The translations under genes and the position numbers were made by a program. A stretch of 64,000 nucleotides of DNA, from contig NZ_JAUSZN010000001.1 of assembly GCF_030817595.1 (NCBI RefSeq), forward strand, positions 2,364,001 through 2,428,000. Reading direction: 5' to 3'. Source of the stretch: Neobacillus niacini (GTDB lineage Bacteria > Bacillota > Bacilli > Bacillales > Cytobacillaceae). The notes under the pieces were generated by a model. The model ran no database searches. It was not told the DNA's origin and worked only from the letters and a program-made list of their open reading frames with translations. Shown here piece by piece: positions 18,861-28,465 of the stretch (positions are counted from its first letter, which is position 1; each line of letters starts with the position of its first letter).

Positions 18861-19739
18861 CTAATTTTTTATAAGTCCTTGTAAATATTTCTCCATTACT
18901 TTCAGGTCACCGGCAATACTAGTAAATTTATTTCCCTGCTGCCCTTCGTTTTCTACAATTGCATAACGGACGATTCCCATCTCGTTTAGCTTTTGATAGG
19001 TTTCTTCAAAGTTCATAATCCCTGTACCGAGATTGACAAAATCAGTTGGTTTTACAAATTCTCTATATAGTTTCATAGTGTCTTCATTATTCTCTTCACT
19101 TAATGCTGTGAAAATATTAATTGGGTCAACGTGTGTCCCTAAATCCTTTTGATGGATCATGTCACAGCGATTTCCAAGTTTTTCTAGCAAAGAAATAGGA
19201 TTGTATCCGCCTCTCATCACCCATACAAGGTCCAGCTCAAATTTCACAAACTCCGGATCTGTATGTTCTACTAACAGATCAAAAAATGAAGTTTCTCCTA
19301 CTCTCTTAAACTCATGTGCATGGTTATGATAATAAAAATCAAGACCCGCTTGTTTACACTTTTTACCGATTACATTAAGATGTTCCGCTGTTTGTAAGGT
19401 ATCCTCACGGCCTGTGATAAAGGCCATTGGAAAAACAATGGATTTACACCCAAGTGCAGCATTTTCTTCAATAATTTGATCCCAGCTGCCATCGATAATC
19501 GCTTTACCTGGTGCAACCCCTTCATGTGCAGCAAACGCCTTCAAACCTAGCTCATCTAAATTCCTCTTGATAACTGGTAGAGAGAATGTGTCTGTAAAAC
19601 GTTCTCCTGTTGAAAAATTGCTTGAAATCAACTCAATATTTTGATAACCCATTTCAGCGACCTTTTCGAGAGTACCAAAATAATCCTCGTTTAATTCCCG
19701 GAATACTGAGAACAAATTTAGTCCAATGGACATTGTCAT
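18861..19739 (-). CDS. Xylose-isomerase-like TIM-barrel sugar isomerase/epimerase
   Basis: The 292-residue protein has the AP-endonuclease-2/IolE-like fold pattern: GYQNIELISS, FAAHEGVAPG, YYHNHAHEF, VKFELDLVW, IHQKDLG and YAIVENEGQ, which provide the metal-binding Glu/Asp/His residues. It starts at ATG 19739 (MTMSIGLNLFSV) with GGGGAAG upstream. It is immediately upstream of the Gfo/Idh/MocA gene, so both act on the same sugar derivative, which the sequence does not reveal. Confidence 0.88.
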   Translation of the reverse strand: MTMSIGLNLFSVFRELNEDYFGTLEKVAEMGYQNIELISSNFSTGERFTDTFSLPVIKRNLDELGLKAFAAHEGVAPGKAIIDGSWDQIIEENAALGCKSIVFPMAFITGREDTLQTAEHLNVIGKKCKQAGLDFYYHNHAHEFKRVGETSFFDLLVEHTDPEFVKFELDLVWVMRGGYNPISLLEKLGNRCDMIHQKDLGTHVDPINIFTALSEENNEDTMKLYREFVKPTDFVNLGTGIMNFEETYQKLNEMGIVRYAIVENEGQQGNKFTSIAGDLKVMEKYLQGLIKN

Positions 19740-19823
19740 GTTTACTTCCCCTTTTTTATTAAATTTCTGTCCGAAGATTTATTCTTAATAATTCTAAATA
19801 AACCTTCGTACAGAGATGGCTGA

Positions 19824-22718
19824 CTATTGACGGACAAGTTCAAGTCTTTTATCTAATTCGTCTAATTTTTCAGAAGGAGCAAATTTCGAAAATAATGGTA
19901 TTTTTACAATTTCTCTCAGTGTTTTTTCGGCAAATGGACCTTGTACAATGGGATTGCGGGCAACTTCTGGGAGCTCTTCTTCAAAAATCTTTTTTGTTTC
20001 CTCGTTGGTTAATAGTTCACTTAGACTATTATTTGTACTGTAGGTAAGGATATAACTCGCGGTCGGCATGTAATCAAACACATATTTGCCTGCCATTAGG
20101 CCGCACTTTACATAACTCCCTTCCTGTTTGGCTGCAAATCTACTATTAACAAGTTTACGGCCATTTACTTTAATCGTTTCTAATACTGCGTCTGGAAGAA
20201 TCACCTCTGCTGTCGTATGAAATGGAACCACAAAGGTAAAGGTTAAAGATCCATCCTCTTTTATCTCCCAGCCGCTTTCAATAGATCCTGAAGCTGATTG
20301 TAGTGTTGCCTTTACAAATTGAAGTTTTCCATAAGGCTTCGGACTTAAGTTAATTTTTCTAAAACCGGGTACATCTTCTAATGGGTTAATACCGCACATA
20401 TGCTGGTACATCCATTCAGCGATTGATCCATAAGCATAATGGTTAAGAGAATTCATTCCCGTTCCGCTAATCGTTCCATCAGGAAGTACAGAATTCCATC
20501 TCTCCCAAATGGTTGTTGCTCCTAATTTCACTGCGTATAACCAGCTCGGAAAGTCGTCATTCAATAATAAGGTATAGGCAGCCTCATTGGCACCGTTTTC
20601 AGAGAGCACTTTACAGAAATAAGGTGTACCGACAAAACCAGTTTTCAGATGCATGTTATCGGCACGAAGCTTTACTTTAAGATCTTCTACCACTCGCGAC
20701 CTGAAGCTTTCCGGTATCAGATCCATATAAAGAGCTACTATCATCGCCGTTTGAGTGTGAATTGCGCTTCTTCCATTCGGGGTAAAATATTCATTTTTAA
20801 TGGCTTGTTTAATTTCATCAGCGAGTTTAGAGTATTCTTCAGCTATATCGTTTTTACCTAAAACCGCTGCTGCCTTTGCAACAAGCTGAGCTGAGTAACA
20901 ATAATAAGCAGAAGCGATATAATAGGAATCCGTCCCACCCATTGGACTTTGAGGGTCTGGTCCATCTTGTGCAAGCCAGTCGCCAAAATGGAACCCTTCT
21001 TGCCATAATCTCTTCCCACCTGACTCTTCATCGACTCTCTTAATGTAATCCACCCAATCTTTCATCGTATCGAACTGCTGACGCAGCAATTCTTTGTCAC
21101 CGTAATGAAGATATAATGTCCAAGGAATGACCGTAGCAGCGTCACCCCATGCGGCTGAACCGTGCCCTCCTATGAATCCGTTATCATCTTTTGGTTTAAC
21201 TGTCGGTACGGTAAAAGGAACGGACCCGTCAATTCTTTTTTGTTCTTCACGCAAATCAAACATATATTTTTGATAAAAAGCGGACGAATACATGTTATAG
21301 CAGGCGGTAGCTGCAAACACTTGAGCATCACCTGTCCAGCCCATCCGTTCATCACGCTGCGGACAATCCGTTGGAACATCCAGGAAGTTACCTTTTTGCC
21401 CCCAAAGTGCATTGCGGAATAATTGATTGACTAACGGGTCGGATGTTTCAATTGTCCCTGTTTCATCAATATCGCTATATATGACACAGCCGGTAAAATC
21501 ATGGATATTGATTTCTCCTTCAAATCCAGTCAGGTTTACATAGCGGAAGCCATAAAAGGTGAAGTGCGGCTGTACTTCTCTCTCACTTCCATCAGATATG
21601 TAAGTATATTCCGCTTTTGCTGTACGCAAATTGTCTCGATAAAAGCAATCGTTCTGCAGGATTTCACCATACTGCAGCTGAAGTTTTGTTCCTTTTGCTG
21701 CATTCGTTTTGAAACGTACCCAGCCTGTCATAACTTGACCCATATCCAAAACCGTTTCTCCGGCAGGAGTATAGATGATTTCAATCGGTTTTCTTTCTTC
21801 CATTATTTTCACAGGCAGACTTCTTCTCGCTTGGAAAGATTCCGTTTTAACCTTTGTCAGGCTGACACTTCCCCAAGCGATGTCGTCGAATTTCGGCATT
21901 GTCCAGCCCTTGCTCTCTTGATTGGCATCATAAACTTCGCCATCATAAATTCCGCTAAATGTAATGGGCGAAAGAGCACACTTCCAATCTTGATCAGTTG
22001 AGATTGTAACTTCTGAACCATCCTTGAGTGTGACAATGATTTCAGCAATAACGGCAAATTCATTGCCATACAATTCATGATACCCGCCGTCAAAACCGAA
22101 ACGACCTTTGTACCAGCCGTTGCCTAGCATAAACCCAATCGCGTTATCCCCTGCTGCCAAATTGCTGGTTATATCATAGGTTTGATACTGCAGCCAGAAA
22201 TCATAGGCATTGTACCCAGGAGCAAAATATTCGTCTCCTACTCGTTTCCCGTTAATTTCCACATCATATAACCCTACTCCGCAAATATACGCTCGAGCTG
22301 AAACGATATTATCTGGAAGAGTGAACGTTTTTCTAATCAATGGATGAGTTTCTTTATCAAGGTCAGGTGTAATCCATTTCCCTTCCCACGGCTCATCCAT
22401 TTTAGCTGTTTCAAACCATGTTGTTTCACTCGTTGCCTCATCACCGGCATCTCCCCAAACCGTTACCCGCCAATAATAACGAGTTCTTGCCTTCATTTTA
22501 ATTTCAGGGTTATATCCTAAACTATCAATCTCTTGAAGCTTTCCGCTGTCAAAGAGTATATCGTTAAATTTCTCATCTATTGCAATGACTACTTGTGCAG
22601 CTGCTTGTGAGACGGATTGGCTGTTGCCTGACTCTGTTATCCACGAAAGCGTTAAACGATCCAGCTCGAATCCTAGAGGGTTTGTCATGTGATTGGTTCT
22701 TAAATGAGTAATTTTCAT
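19824..22718 (-). CDS. Alpha-L-rhamnosidase, GH78
   Basis: The correct start is ATG 22718 (MKITHLRTNHMTNPLGF), preceded by GGAGG at 6-8 bp; the longer in-frame start at 22814 overlaps the MFS gene. At 964 residues it has the usual GH78 layout: N-terminal Bac_rhamnosid_N, beta-sandwich, (alpha/alpha)6 barrel with DCPQRDERMGWTGD containing the catalytic acid, and GTGMNSLNHYAYGS, then a C-terminal sandwich. The last 75 residues (NNSLSELLTNEETKKIFEEE onward) form the extra helical module also found in two other hydrolases here. It removes terminal L-rhamnose from imported glycosides. Confidence 0.92.
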   Translation of the reverse strand: MKITHLRTNHMTNPLGFELDRLTLSWITESGNSQSVSQAAAQVVIAIDEKFNDILFDSGKLQEIDSLGYNPEIKMKARTRYYWRVTVWGDAGDEATSETTWFETAKMDEPWEGKWITPDLDKETHPLIRKTFTLPDNIVSARAYICGVGLYDVEINGKRVGDEYFAPGYNAYDFWLQYQTYDITSNLAAGDNAIGFMLGNGWYKGRFGFDGGYHELYGNEFAVIAEIIVTLKDGSEVTISTDQDWKCALSPITFSGIYDGEVYDANQESKGWTMPKFDDIAWGSVSLTKVKTESFQARRSLPVKIMEERKPIEIIYTPAGETVLDMGQVMTGWVRFKTNAAKGTKLQLQYGEILQNDCFYRDNLRTAKAEYTYISDGSEREVQPHFTFYGFRYVNLTGFEGEINIHDFTGCVIYSDIDETGTIETSDPLVNQLFRNALWGQKGNFLDVPTDCPQRDERMGWTGDAQVFAATACYNMYSSAFYQKYMFDLREEQKRIDGSVPFTVPTVKPKDDNGFIGGHGSAAWGDAATVIPWTLYLHYGDKELLRQQFDTMKDWVDYIKRVDEESGGKRLWQEGFHFGDWLAQDGPDPQSPMGGTDSYYIASAYYCYSAQLVAKAAAVLGKNDIAEEYSKLADEIKQAIKNEYFTPNGRSAIHTQTAMIVALYMDLIPESFRSRVVEDLKVKLRADNMHLKTGFVGTPYFCKVLSENGANEAAYTLLLNDDFPSWLYAVKLGATTIWERWNSVLPDGTISGTGMNSLNHYAYGSIAEWMYQHMCGINPLEDVPGFRKINLSPKPYGKLQFVKATLQSASGSIESGWEIKEDGSLTFTFVVPFHTTAEVILPDAVLETIKVNGRKLVNSRFAAKQEGSYVKCGLMAGKYVFDYMPTASYILTYSTNNSLSELLTNEETKKIFEEELPEVARNPIVQGPFAEKTLREIVKIPLFSKFAPSEKLDELDKRLELVRQ

Positions 22719-22741
22719 TGCCTTCCTCCATTCTTTAAAAA

Positions 22742-24001
22742 CTAGTACTTGTTTTGTCCAAGTTCTAATTGAACTGTTGATTTGCGTTGCATTTTTTGAT
22801 TCCATACTAGACACAAGGCTAAGCTGAACAGCAAAATAGAAGCTCCAAAAAAATAAGGTAAATGAAAATGGTAATCAAAGAGAATTCCTGCCAAGGATGG
22901 ACCAAGAATATTTCCAATGCTGGAATAGGCATTGTTCATTCCAGCGGCGTATCCTTGTTCATTTCCTGCCATTTTCGATAATAACGTGCTGATAGCAGGA
23001 CGAAGGATCGATGTTAACACGATAAATAAGATGTTCATCGCTAATATGTACCAAAAATTACCTGATAACAAAATCAGTACCATCGATAGAGCGGCAAATA
23101 AGAAACAAATATTAATTAGCTTTACCTCACCAAAAAATCGAATCAGTTTTTCAATAAGAAGAGCTTGTATAATGACTCCCACCAATGCCCCAATAGTCAT
23201 TAAGGTTGCGATGTCTTTAGGCGTATAGCCATATTTTTGGTCAACATATAAACCAAAAATAGATTCAAAATTTGCTAGACCAAAGGTCATAGTAAAAACT
23301 AGAATTAATAGAACGAGATAAGAAGACTTAATGGATTTTTTAAACGACTGAATCATTCCCAGGTTCTTTTTCGTTGTATTTCTCGCTGCTATCTGCTGGT
23401 CCTTTGACAACGTCTCGGGTAAAAATATCAAGGAAACAATCATAGCTATCGCGGCTACAACCGATGAAACATAAAACGGGACACGCAGTCCAAATTCAGC
23501 TAAATATCCGCCAATACCAGGGGATACAACAAACCCTAGTGTAAAGGCTGCTCCCATTAGTCCCATTCCTCTGCCCCGTTTATCCATACTGGTCACATCT
23601 GCGACATATGCCATGTTAGATGGAATTAAAAACCCAATTCCGATTCCTCCTATAAAACGGGATACATAAAGCAACCATAGCTCGGTGCCAAAAGTAAAAA
23701 TTAGCTGTGACAACATTAAAACAGTTAATCCTATTACGGTAATAATTTTTCGACCATATTTATCAGACAATCCCCCACCAATTGGCGAAAAGAGAAACTG
23801 AGTTAAGCCCATCGCTGCAACTAGATACCCCATGTCCTTGCCGCTTGCTCCAAATTCTAATAGAAACTTTGGAAGAATCGGGATGACTAAACCAACCCCA
23901 AGCATGGCAATAAACATATTTACCATTAATATAAGTAACGGGACATTTACTTTAATATTCTTTTGATTGGAAATAAAGGCTCCCCCTTTCGAATAATTCA
24001 A
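22742..24001 (-). CDS. MFS transporter, DHA1-type
   Basis: Twelve hydrophobic helices and the loop 2-3 motif GGGLSDKYGRKIIT identify a drug/sugar-type MFS exporter of about 410 residues. The annotated start is TTG 24001, but it has no ribosome binding site. AAAGGGGGA (about 23981-23989) is placed ideally for an in-frame ATT at 23972-23974 (ISNQKNIKVNVPLL), so translation may begin at a rare ATT codon. It stops 24 bp before GH78 and is behind a near-cre. Role in exporting sugar or toxic aglycone is inference. Confidence 0.85.
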   Translation of the reverse strand: MNYSKGGAFISNQKNIKVNVPLLILMVNMFIAMLGVGLVIPILPKFLLEFGASGKDMGYLVAAMGLTQFLFSPIGGGLSDKYGRKIITVIGLTVLMLSQLIFTFGTELWLLYVSRFIGGIGIGFLIPSNMAYVADVTSMDKRGRGMGLMGAAFTLGFVVSPGIGGYLAEFGLRVPFYVSSVVAAIAMIVSLIFLPETLSKDQQIAARNTTKKNLGMIQSFKKSIKSSYLVLLILVFTMTFGLANFESIFGLYVDQKYGYTPKDIATLMTIGALVGVIIQALLIEKLIRFFGEVKLINICFLFAALSMVLILLSGNFWYILAMNILFIVLTSILRPAISTLLSKMAGNEQGYAAGMNNAYSSIGNILGPSLAGILFDYHFHLPYFFGASILLFSLALCLVWNQKMQRKSTVQLELGQNKY

Positions 24002-24012
24002 GCACGACTAGT

Positions 24013-24027
24013 GGTTAGCGCTTTCAT
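24013..24027 (-). promoter_or_regulatory. Probable cre site (one mismatch)
   Basis: The minus strand reads TGAAAGCGCTAACC, identical to the CcpA consensus except for the last base. It lies just upstream of the MFS start, in front of the operon MFS-GH78-isomerase-oxidoreductase-GH30-GH3. Confidence 0.65.
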
Positions 24028-24053
24028 GATTCTTCATCTAACTTCCCTTACGA

Positions 24054-24698
24054 TCAAATGGGTGTTTCCGATCCTCTTAACCCTTTTCCTTGCTGTTCAT
24101 GGAGGATTTTTGTGAACACATGGCTGCAAAAAAACATAAGCAGGAAAGCAGGAACACTGCCGCTAAAAAAAGGAAGCAGGCCTGGAAATTGATACAAAAT
24201 AAAGTAAAAAAAACTGGTAAGTACAGCCATTGTAAAGGTTGCAATAGGATTAACAGTCATTAAGATAATTGCATTTTTCACTATACCTTTTAACCCGACA
24301 TCAAAATGGACAAGAACAGGAAAGATGTATAACAATGTAAGGGAATAAATAAGGATCAATATAACATTGGGAATATAGACTAATTTCAGGAGTGGTATAG
24401 TTGTTGCTTCCACGATTTTTATGTTCGAATACATAAAAAACCCAAAAACGATGATGATGAGTCCTAGGAGATTACTTTTTAAAAATTCACTTTTATACGT
24501 TGTCCAAAAAGTTTTAAATACAGGAAGCTCCTCCTTCATAACCCATTTACGGACAATCGCAAACATCGCCGTTGTGGCAGGAAAAAAACCAAGAACAACC
24601 AAACCAAGCAGAGTAAAGACAATCCAAAGAATGTTTACATACATCAATCTCATAAGCCACTCTGAAACACTGAATATACCTTTCATAAAACCTTCCAT
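24054..24698 (-). CDS. YesL-family (DUF624) membrane protein
   Basis: The 214-residue protein has five or so hydrophobic helices and the DUF624 hallmark GFFPATTAMFAIVRKW near residue 40. It begins at ATG 24698 after GAAGGAGG. YesL proteins accompany LplB/YtcP-type carbohydrate ABC transporters and YesMN systems in Bacillus; the molecular role is unknown. A stem-loop without a clear T run separates it from the upstream permease, so its level may be lower than that of the transporter. Confidence 0.88.
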   Translation of the reverse strand: MEGFMKGIFSVSEWLMRLMYVNILWIVFTLLGLVVLGFFPATTAMFAIVRKWVMKEELPVFKTFWTTYKSEFLKSNLLGLIIIVFGFFMYSNIKIVEATTIPLLKLVYIPNVILILIYSLTLLYIFPVLVHFDVGLKGIVKNAIILMTVNPIATFTMAVLTSFFYFILYQFPGLLPFFSGSVPAFLLMFFCSHVFTKILHEQQGKGLRGSETPI

Positions 24699-24746
24699 CA
24701 GACTGCCTCCTTCCAGTAAAAATACACTTGGGACCAGAAATTAATT

Positions 24747-24786
24747 AGCATAAAGGACCATTGCCAAGCACTTGGTCCTCTATGCT
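24747..24786 (-). terminator. Stem-loop between permease and YesL gene, partial terminator
   Basis: AGCATAaAGGACCA pairs with TGGTCCTcTATGCT. The stem is long but the minus strand continues with TAATTAATTTC rather than a pure T run. It may attenuate readthrough into the YesL gene or protect the upstream mRNA 3' end. Confidence 0.55.
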
Positions 24787-24797
24787 ACGCTATCCAA

Positions 24798-25685
24798 TCA
24801 ACCTTTAACTGATCCTAATGCGATCCCTTTTACGAGATATTTTTGGAAGAATGGGTAAGCAATAAGAATTGGCAGTACCCCGATAACCGCAATCGCCATT
24901 CGTACTCCCGTTGTAGGAATTTCAGCAGCTGCTGTACTTGTATTGGAGCCAAAGTTAGTCGTTGCTAAAAACTGAATGTCGGATAGCATCCTATTTAACA
25001 TATTCTGAATACTAAATAACGATGGTTCTGTAATATAAATGAGGCCGTTAAACCAATCATTCCAGTAAATAATCGTTTGAAGCAGTCCAATTGTCGCTAA
25101 AATCGGCAGTGAAAGCGGCAGGATAATGGAGAAGAAAGTTCTGAATTCACCTGCGCCGTCCATTCTTGCTGATTCAATAATAGGTTCTGGAATGGACGTA
25201 ATAAAAAATGTTCTCATCAATAATACGTTAAAGCCATTCATTAGCAGGCCTGGTACTATTAAAGCCCAAATGGTGTTTTTCACATCAAAGATTTGTGTAT
25301 ACACTAGATAAGTTGGAACAAGTCCTCCATTGAATAACAATGTAAAGAAAACAAAGAAAGCAAAAACGTTTCTATAGGGTAAATCCCGGCGAGAAAGTGC
25401 ATAGGCCAAAAATGAAGTCATCGCTAAGCTGACAAAAGTACCAAACACCGTAACAAAAATGGTAATCCCGTAAGCCCTAAAAATACTTGATGAGTTATTC
25501 AATAAATACTCGTATGCCGCAAAGCTAAACTCCTTTGGAAAGAAGGAATATCCATCTTTTAAGATCGATGCCTCATCCGAAAGCGAAGAAGATAAAAGGA
25601 TGATAAATGGAATAATGCTTCCTATAGCGAGTATAAGTAAGAATATATGTGAAACTCCTTGTGTGATTCTATCTGCTCTGTACAT
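24798..25685 (-). CDS. Carbohydrate ABC transporter permease (YtcP/LplC type)
   Basis: The 295-residue protein has six transmembrane helices and the permease EAA loop (EPIIESARMDGAGEFRTFF...LPLSLP) that contacts the ATPase. The N-terminus MYRADRITQGVSHIFLL is typical of LplC/YtcP proteins. It lies 17 bp after the partner permease. No ATPase gene is present here; such systems normally use the shared MsmX ATPase encoded elsewhere. Confidence 0.92.
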   Translation of the reverse strand: MYRADRITQGVSHIFLLILAIGSIIPFIILLSSSLSDEASILKDGYSFFPKEFSFAAYEYLLNNSSSIFRAYGITIFVTVFGTFVSLAMTSFLAYALSRRDLPYRNVFAFFVFFTLLFNGGLVPTYLVYTQIFDVKNTIWALIVPGLLMNGFNVLLMRTFFITSIPEPIIESARMDGAGEFRTFFSIILPLSLPILATIGLLQTIIYWNDWFNGLIYITEPSLFSIQNMLNRMLSDIQFLATTNFGSNTSTAAAEIPTTGVRMAIAVIGVLPILIAYPFFQKYLVKGIALGSVKG

Positions 25686-25702
25686 TTACTGCCACCTCCA
25701 GC

Positions 25703-26680
25703 TTAAAATAATGCATTGTCTTTGCTTTTTCTGCGAACGAGATAATTCGATAATAACACGAGGACAAAACCTACGATGGATTGATATAATCCAGCCGCGG
25801 CAGACATCCCAATATCACCTAACTGCATTAAACCGCGATATACATACGTATCGATAACATTTGTTGTATCATATAACGCCCCAGAATTCATCGGAACTTG
25901 GTAGAACAACCCGAAATCGGAGTAGAAAATTCGGCCAATACCTAGCAGAGTCATCATAATAATGACAGGCATAATGGATGGAAGAGTAATTTTGATAATT
26001 TGCTGCCATTTATTTGCACCATCTAAAGTAGCTGCTTCATAATACTCTTGGTCAATTCCGATAATCGCTGCCAAGTAAATGACACATAAGAAACCAACAC
26101 CCTTCCACATATTGATGAAGGTTAAAATATAAGGCCAGTATTTAGCTTCGTTATACCAAGAAATACCTTCTAGACCGAGTAACGGTAAAATCGTATTATT
26201 TAGATATCCTACATCTTCGCTCAAAAAGGCAAATCCCAAATAACTGACAATAACCATCGAGATCAAGAAAGGCAGTAAAATCACACTCTGATAAAAGCTC
26301 TTTGCCAGTTTATTTTTAATTTCGTTTAACATAATTGCAACAGCGATTGCCAAAACGGTATTTAAAATAATAAATCCACCGTTATATAGAATCGTATTTC
26401 GCGTAATGACAAAGGCATCTCTTGTAGTAAACAAATATTCAAAGTTCTTAAACCCAATCCAATCACTTGCGAATATTCCTTTTGCATAGTTAATATCCTT
26501 AAAAGCAATTATAAGTCCAAACATCGGCAAGTAATTATTGACCAATAAATAAACGAGTCCAGGTACCATCATGATAATAAGAGGTAAAAACCTTTTAAAT
26601 TTGATCATCTTGGTGTTTACCTTCTTTGCTGGTACCGAATGGACGCCTGCTTCCAAATTCTTCACTGAAACTTGTGACAT
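25703..26680 (-). CDS. Carbohydrate ABC transporter permease (LplB type)
   Basis: The preferred start is ATG 26680 (MSQVSVKNLEAG), 5-9 bp after GGGGGAT; an in-frame ATG at 26701 has no such site. It has six transmembrane helices, the LplB-like NNYLPMFGLIIAFKDINY segment and the EAA loop EYYEAATLDGANKWQQI. It forms the membrane channel with the next gene and receives substrate from the lipoprotein at 26910. Its promoter region carries the CGACTT direct repeat. Confidence 0.92.
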   Translation of the reverse strand: MSQVSVKNLEAGVHSVPAKKVNTKMIKFKRFLPLIIMMVPGLVYLLVNNYLPMFGLIIAFKDINYAKGIFASDWIGFKNFEYLFTTRDAFVITRNTILYNGGFIILNTVLAIAVAIMLNEIKNKLAKSFYQSVILLPFLISMVIVSYLGFAFLSEDVGYLNNTILPLLGLEGISWYNEAKYWPYILTFINMWKGVGFLCVIYLAAIIGIDQEYYEAATLDGANKWQQIIKITLPSIMPVIIMMTLLGIGRIFYSDFGLFYQVPMNSGALYDTTNVIDTYVYRGLMQLGDIGMSAAAGLYQSIVGFVLVLLSNYLVRRKSKDNALF

Positions 26681-26750
26681 CCTATATCCCCCTTCTCCCA
26701 TTAAAATGATTTCGCTTACATTAATATTTTCTTTATCTTATATATTTAGT

Positions 26751-26813
26751 TTAATAGACTACATGATAAGCTTCTATCTTAAATACGACTTCTGATTTTT
26801 GTTTATCCGACTT
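26751..26813 (-). promoter_or_regulatory. Promoter region of the permease genes with CGACTT direct repeat
   Basis: CGACTT at 26786-26791 and 26808-26813 (AAGTCG on the minus strand) are exactly 22 bp apart, followed about 30 bp downstream by a TATTAA (26751-26756) as candidate -10. The flanks are almost identical to the relic site at 7083-7110. It is a probable binding site of the YesN-type activator. Confidence 0.62.
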
Positions 26814-26861
26814 TTCTGAAAATATAACCGCATATAGTCGAGATCTTTTAAAAGTAGTGAT

Positions 26862-26896
26862 AAAAAAAGAGAACTAGGAACATACTAGCTCTCTTC
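26862..26896 (-). terminator. Terminator after the solute-binding protein gene
   Basis: AGAGAACTAG and CTAGCTCTCT form a stem with the T run on the minus strand (CTCTTTTTTTATC). It lies between the lipoprotein stop and the permease promoter. The very abundant binding protein is thus expressed separately from the permeases. Confidence 0.82.
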
Positions 26897-26909
26897 TCTT
26901 GTTCGATTA

Positions 26910-28394
26910 TTACTTCTTTTTCCATTCGTCATATTGCTTTTGTTTTTCTGCAATAATTTTTTCAAGACCTGCATCTTTCAGTTTCTTATTAAATTCCGGC
27001 AGACTCTTATCAGGATCTAATGTACCTGTCTCAATCCCTACTCTGTACTGATTTAGCACATTCATAGCAGCCGCAACTTCTGTTTTGACTGGGTCTGGAT
27101 TAAATGTAAAGCCAAATGCAGGAGAGAAAATAGCAGAATCGTTATGCTGCTTCATTTGTTCCCAATAATCCGGATCATTGCCTTCCCAAGGGTATGTCAA
27201 GAAGTTATTTCCAATTTGCCACTGACCAAATACATAATTGGATTCTGCAACACCCTCTGGTAAAGAAATAACACCTTCTGGTTTTACCTCGTAATGCTTT
27301 CCTTCAATTCCATTTGCCAATAAATTCATAACGTCTTTATCCGTATAAAGTAAATTAATCACTTCCATTGCTTTTTCAGGATTTTGACTGTTTCTAGCAA
27401 TTGACAAATTAAATCCTGTTGCCGCATCTGTATAAGAATATACGTCAGACAATTTAACTGAAACCATTTCATGGCCAGTAATACCCTTTTCTTGTACTTC
27501 AAATCCAGGCTTCATGTGAGAAAAATATCCAAATCCTTTACCGGCTTTTACAATATTGGCTGATGCTTCCTGAGAAGTAGCCGAATCCTTTAAGACATAT
27601 CCAGCCTGGAACCATTTTCTAGCCAATTCAACCGCCTCAACATATTCAGGTTCTTCAAACATATTTACCATTTTTTCAGTTTTAAAGGACACTGCACCAA
27701 GGCTATCCCCTAACACATCAAATTTCCCGCCTGCAAGAACAGTAGTAACCGTGCTCCCTTGTCCCGTGTTCACAATTGGAGTTAATGCAGGTTCATTTTC
27801 TTTCACAATTTTAAAAACGGCATCTAAATCAGTGAATGTTTTAACTTGGGAAAGATCGATATTATACTTCTCTACTATATCCTTTCGCATGATATACCCA
27901 TAATAGGAGCCCCAGTCTCTCATACTCGGAATACCAAAAATTTCGCCGTTTACTTTATTTCCTTCCAAGAGATGTTCCGGCAGTACTTCCAAAATGTCTT
28001 TACCGTTTGATTTTAGCAGATCGTCTAAAGCAACCAATTGACCTTTTGCTGCTTGTGTATTGTAGCCAAAAAAGGATGAAGTAACAAGCAGATCCAGTTT
28101 TTCATTTCCTGTCAGCATTAAGTTGGTTTGTTGCTGATAGTTTGCTCCATTAATTGGGACTAATTTAATCGTGGCATTAATTTTCTCTTTCGCAATTTTA
28201 TTGATTTCTTCCTGAACCAATGGAAGGTCATCTATTTTGGTAAAGGTTATATATGCCATCGAAACTTCATAAGGTTCACCCTTGCCGGAATCCTCCTGTT
28301 TGCCTGAGCTGCTTTCCTTAGAGCACCCAACCAATACCAAAACAGCTGACAACATGAACAGTAAAAACTTTGTTAATACCCTAAATCTCTTCAT
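26910..28394 (-). CDS. Extracellular solute-binding lipoprotein, LplA/YtcQ type (DUF3502)
   Basis: The 494-residue protein has a lipoprotein signal peptide with lipobox LVGC (Cys24), then a family-1 solute-binding domain (KINATIKLVPIN, GNEKLDLLVTSS) and a C-terminal DUF3502-like segment (YRVGIETGTLDPDKSLPEF). It captures an oligosaccharide outside the membrane for the permeases at 24798 and 25703. The ligand is unknown; the neighbouring enzymes suggest a rhamnose- or glucose-containing plant oligosaccharide. A cre and a CGACTT repeat lie upstream. Confidence 0.92.
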   Translation of the reverse strand: MKRFRVLTKFLLFMLSAVLVLVGCSKESSSGKQEDSGKGEPYEVSMAYITFTKIDDLPLVQEEINKIAKEKINATIKLVPINGANYQQQTNLMLTGNEKLDLLVTSSFFGYNTQAAKGQLVALDDLLKSNGKDILEVLPEHLLEGNKVNGEIFGIPSMRDWGSYYGYIMRKDIVEKYNIDLSQVKTFTDLDAVFKIVKENEPALTPIVNTGQGSTVTTVLAGGKFDVLGDSLGAVSFKTEKMVNMFEEPEYVEAVELARKWFQAGYVLKDSATSQEASANIVKAGKGFGYFSHMKPGFEVQEKGITGHEMVSVKLSDVYSYTDAATGFNLSIARNSQNPEKAMEVINLLYTDKDVMNLLANGIEGKHYEVKPEGVISLPEGVAESNYVFGQWQIGNNFLTYPWEGNDPDYWEQMKQHNDSAIFSPAFGFTFNPDPVKTEVAAAMNVLNQYRVGIETGTLDPDKSLPEFNKKLKDAGLEKIIAEKQKQYDEWKKK

Positions 28395-28437
28395 CTAATT
28401 TCCCCCTTTTTCTTTGTTGGATTATGACACCGCTCAA

Positions 28438-28451
28438 TGAAAGCGTTGCCA
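28438..28451 (-). promoter_or_regulatory. Catabolite-responsive element (cre)
   Basis: TGAAAGCGTTGCCA, read on the plus strand, fits the CcpA consensus in full. It lies about 15-30 bp downstream of the -10 box at 28466-28471, so bound CcpA would block transcription of the binding-protein gene when preferred sugars are present. Confidence 0.85.
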
Positions 28452-28465
28452 TAGAATCTATCTTT

